Assembly (NCBI GenBank): GCA_002774185.1 | Contig: PEZG01000025.1 | Span: forward strand, 1-7,269 | DNA: 7,269 bases | Direction of reading: 5' to 3' | DNA from: Candidatus Roizmanbacteria bacterium CG09_land_8_20_14_0_10_41_9 | GTDB lineage: Bacteria > Patescibacteriota > Microgenomatia > UBA1406 > GWC2-37-13 | In this document: one piece after another, positions 5,759-7,269 of the stretch | How positions within the stretch are numbered: the first letter of the stretch is position 1 | How the letters are laid out: each line of letters starts with the position of its first letter | The notes under the pieces: generated by a model | Seen by the model: the letters and a program-made list of their open reading frames with translations, nothing else | The model's database searches: none | What the model was told of the DNA's origin: nothing | Program-made: the position numbers and the translations under genes

Positions 5759-6385
5759 ATGAAGCTAAAAATCATACTTGCGTCCAAATCCAAGGTGCGA
5801 AAAAAATTGATGGAATCTTTGGGATTCAAATTTTCAGTTTTTCTGAATACCGACAAAGAGGTTACTCAACGCTACAAAAATGAAACTTTTGAAGATGTTG
5901 CGAAAAGATTAGCTTTTCGTAAAGCTAATGTTGCGGCGAAAAAATATACTAATGCTATTATAATTGGAGTGGACTCATTTGTGGTCAATAATAGAAAAAT
6001 ATTGGGAAAACCTCATACTGAAGGCAATGCCAAAAAATATCTTTTAAATTTAAGCAATAAAAGACATACTTTTTATAGTGGAATAGCATTAATTAATACG
6101 GAAAACAAAATGACAGCCATCTCCTGTGTTAAAACATATGTTCAATTTCATAAATTAACATTGACCGAAATCAAGAATTATATTAAAAGAGAGAACGTTC
6201 TAGGTGCCGCGGGAGCATACAAAATTCAAGGTTTAGGAGCACTATTTGTTAAAAAAATAAGTGGAGATTTCTATTCTGTTATTGGTCTTCCATTAAATGA
6301 ATTGTCTTCACTTTTTAAAAAAGTTGGAACTAATATTTTTAATTATATACCTAGAAATCCTAAAGCATCGATTTTCAATATTTAG
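5759..6385 (+). CDS. maf: Maf family nucleoside triphosphate pyrophosphatase
   Basis: This 208-aa protein carries all Maf landmarks. ILASKSKVRKKLMESLGF (6-23) contains the S9-x-S11-x-x-R14 phosphate-binding motif. FEDVAKRLAFRKANVAA (44-60) is the conserved K/A-rich helix. IIIGVDSFVV (67-76) carries the catalytic aspartate D72, and LGKPHTE (82-88) the lysine K84. GAAGAYKIQGLGALFVKKISGDFYSVIGLPL (149-179) contains Q157 and the G-D-x-Y-S-V-x-G-L-P signature. Family members hydrolyse nucleotides such as dTTP/UTP or modified NTPs to the monophosphate plus pyrophosphate and are linked to cell-division arrest and nucleotide-pool cleaning. Substrate subtype cannot be assigned here. A non-standard point is VDSFV where ADTVV is usual. 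About 25 residues follow the normal C-terminus. An in-frame TGA five codons upstream fixes the ATG. The stop overlaps the end of the convergent frame at 6375. Confidence 0.95.
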   Translation: MKLKIILASKSKVRKKLMESLGFKFSVFLNTDKEVTQRYKNETFEDVAKRLAFRKANVAAKKYTNAIIIGVDSFVVNNRKILGKPHTEGNAKKYLLNLSNKRHTFYSGIALINTENKMTAISCVKTYVQFHKLTLTEIKNYIKRENVLGAAGAYKIQGLGALFVKKISGDFYSVIGLPLNELSSLFKKVGTNIFNYIPRNPKASIFNI

Positions 6386-6653
6386 TTAAAAAACGGCTGA
6401 AAAGTTTTTTATATCGAAGGAATCCATAGTTTGTAGCTATTATCATTCCTTTTTCTGCTTTTTTTGTTATGTGGTCGGAATAGTTTGCGGGTTTTAAATT
6501 ACCTATTATTTCTATTTCATTTCTTATCATGGACGCCTCTCTTAAAGGATCATACCATTTTATTTTTTCGTTAAATTTTTTTGTTTCATAAAGCGTATCT
6601 AAAGCTTTTCTATCCTTAAAAAGGGATTGGCCCCTAGCTATGGTGTCGAATGC
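6375..6653 (-). pseudogene. continuation of the helical-repeat protein frame beyond an in-frame TAG
   Basis: Directly after the TAG at 6656-6654 the same minus-strand frame stays open for 92 codons and ends with TGA at 6377-6375. The translation looks like real protein: it begins AFDTIARGQSLFKDRKALDT and continues with helix-forming segments rich in Lys, Glu, Leu and aromatics, ending FLRYKKLFSRFLTKY. ARGQSLFKDRKALDTLYE has the look of a TPR-like helix pair, matching the style of the part before the TAG. The first ATG comes only at codon 42 (6530-6528), too late to serve as the start of an independent gene for the earlier part. The frame ends just past the stop of maf, as expected for a genuine convergent gene end. 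Most likely this is the C-terminal third of the upstream gene, cut off by a nonsense mutation, read through, or separated by a base error. Confidence 0.6.
6388..6410. terminator. weak A/T-arm hairpin after maf, possible terminator
   Basis: AAAAAAC (6388-6394), a 9-base loop and GTTTTTT (6404-6410) form a 7-bp inverted repeat two bases after the maf stop, with the downstream arm serving as a T-run. The stem has a single G-C pair, so it would be weak. It lies inside the end of the opposing reading frame. Position supports termination; stability does not. Confidence 0.25.
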
Positions 6654-7269
6654 CTATATTATGTAGCTGAAATTTGCGTTTTCCCTATTTCTTTTTATTA
6701 TCTCCCTAATTTTTTCTTCAGATTTTTTAAAAAGATAGAGGTCTGACAAATAAATACTGTTTATTGCAACGGTCCTCCAACAAATTAGATTTAATTCATC
6801 AGATTCTAAAGATTTATCGGTCCCTTTTTTAATAATCGATAAGCTTTTTAAGTAAAACTTTTTAAATTTCTTCATATTTGAATATTTTCCTAAAGCGTAA
6901 TAAGCAAATGAAAAAACTATATAAGCTTTTATATTCAAATCTATTAATTTTAAATCTTTAGCGAAGTCTTCTATTTTTGAAACTATAGGTCTAATAATAT
7001 TTATATTTTTCTCGGGTAAGTAAAGACAGCCAGAAATATATCCTTTTTCGTAGTATATATTTGCCAGTATCAATTTTAACTGATTTTTCTTGAATCTGTT
7101 TTTTTCTTTTATGAGATAAACTGGTATTATCTGTAGTAAATTTTCGATCCAGTCGTCTGCTAAATGCAACAGTCCGCGTTCTCGAATCTTTTTTATCTGC
7201 TTCAAATTGAGGTTGAGGATATTAACTATATCTATATGACTATTATTTAAGTAGTCAAAATTTAAATTA
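6654..7269 (-). CDS. helical-repeat (TPR-like) protein, 5' end outside window, ends at in-frame TAG
   Basis: The frame is open from the window edge (codon 7268-7266) to TAG at 6656-6654, giving 204 visible codons. A TTG at 7205 could be taken as a start, but the frame runs on upstream without a stop and the first ATG is far inside (codon 132). The true start is therefore outside the window. The protein is entirely alpha-helical in character, Lys/Ile/Leu/Asn-rich and soluble. Stretches such as LKLILANIYYEKGYISG and AYIVFSFAYYALGKYSN, the latter followed by KKFYLKSLSI, have the spacing of TPR helix pairs. No catalytic motif is visible. TPR-like C-terminal regions occur behind HTH domains in peptide-sensing regulators such as the Rgg type, but the N-terminus is not visible here and that idea is untested. 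The DNA is strongly AT-rich (9 G+C in 60 bases at 6901-6960). The same frame continues after the TAG to 6375. Confidence 0.75.
   Translation of the reverse strand, partial: NLNFDYLNNSHIDIVNILNLNLKQIKKIRERGLLHLADDWIENLLQIIPVYLIKEKNRFKKNQLKLILANIYYEKGYISGCLYLPEKNINIIRPIVSKIEDFAKDLKLIDLNIKAYIVFSFAYYALGKYSNMKKFKKFYLKSLSIIKKGTDKSLESDELNLICWRTVAINSIYLSDLYLFKKSEEKIREIIKRNRENANFSYII

Noticed and set aside
6618..6635. Small AGGG/CCCT stem followed by five T on the minus strand, 18 bases after the in-frame TAG, as terminator or readthrough signal
   Set aside because: A 4-bp stem is too short to act as a terminator or as a recoding structure on its own.
6375..7269. TAG decoded as pyrrolysine or as a reassigned sense codon
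   Set aside because: TAG is the stop of maf and of the XRE gene in the same window, and no pyrrolysine machinery is visible.

Overview
The window looks like a piece of a small-genome Candidate Phyla Radiation (Patescibacteria) bacterium. This is a judgement from gene style, not a proven assignment. The evidence is a run of divergent glycosyltransferases that includes a GT39/PMT-like membrane enzyme of a kind common in that group, very tight gene packing, no convincing Shine-Dalgarno sites, and a GC-rich palindrome that reads LPAGR where it lies inside genes. The genetic code looks standard: TGA, TAG and TAA all end genes here and TGG encodes Trp. No tRNA, rRNA, CRISPR array, insertion sequence or replication origin was recognised.

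Layout. Positions 1-4006 (+ strand) hold the 3' end of a surface-polysaccharide operon: the C-terminal part of a WaaE/KdtX-like GT2 transferase, a GT4 transferase, a second GT2 transferase, and a multi-pass GT39/PMT-like transferase. The last three are joined by ATGA stop/start overlaps. The first two overlap by 59 bases, and that overlap contains a perfect 20-bp palindrome translated in both frames. Positions 4052-4726 hold a separately transcribed unknown protein of 219 aa; its extended -10 box sits so close to the ATG that the mRNA should be leaderless. Positions 4723-5639 (- strand) hold a small XRE-type regulator followed by a CPBP (CAAX-like) intramembrane protease, probably one unit. 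Position 5759 starts a Maf nucleotide pyrophosphatase (+ strand), divergent from the XRE gene. From the right edge back to 6375 (- strand) runs an AT-rich helical-repeat (TPR-like) protein frame that is broken by one in-frame TAG at 6654-6656.

The four transferases most likely act in sequence: three cytoplasmic nucleotide-sugar enzymes (GT2, GT4, GT2) extend a glycan, and the polytopic GT-C enzyme adds sugar from a lipid carrier on the outer face. The XRE/CPBP pair looks like a self-contained regulated module. Base composition drops sharply to the right of about 5400, so the right third may have a different history. The items most worth checking are the readthrough-or-broken gene at 6375-7269, the in-gene palindrome at 428-447, and the leaderless promoter geometry.
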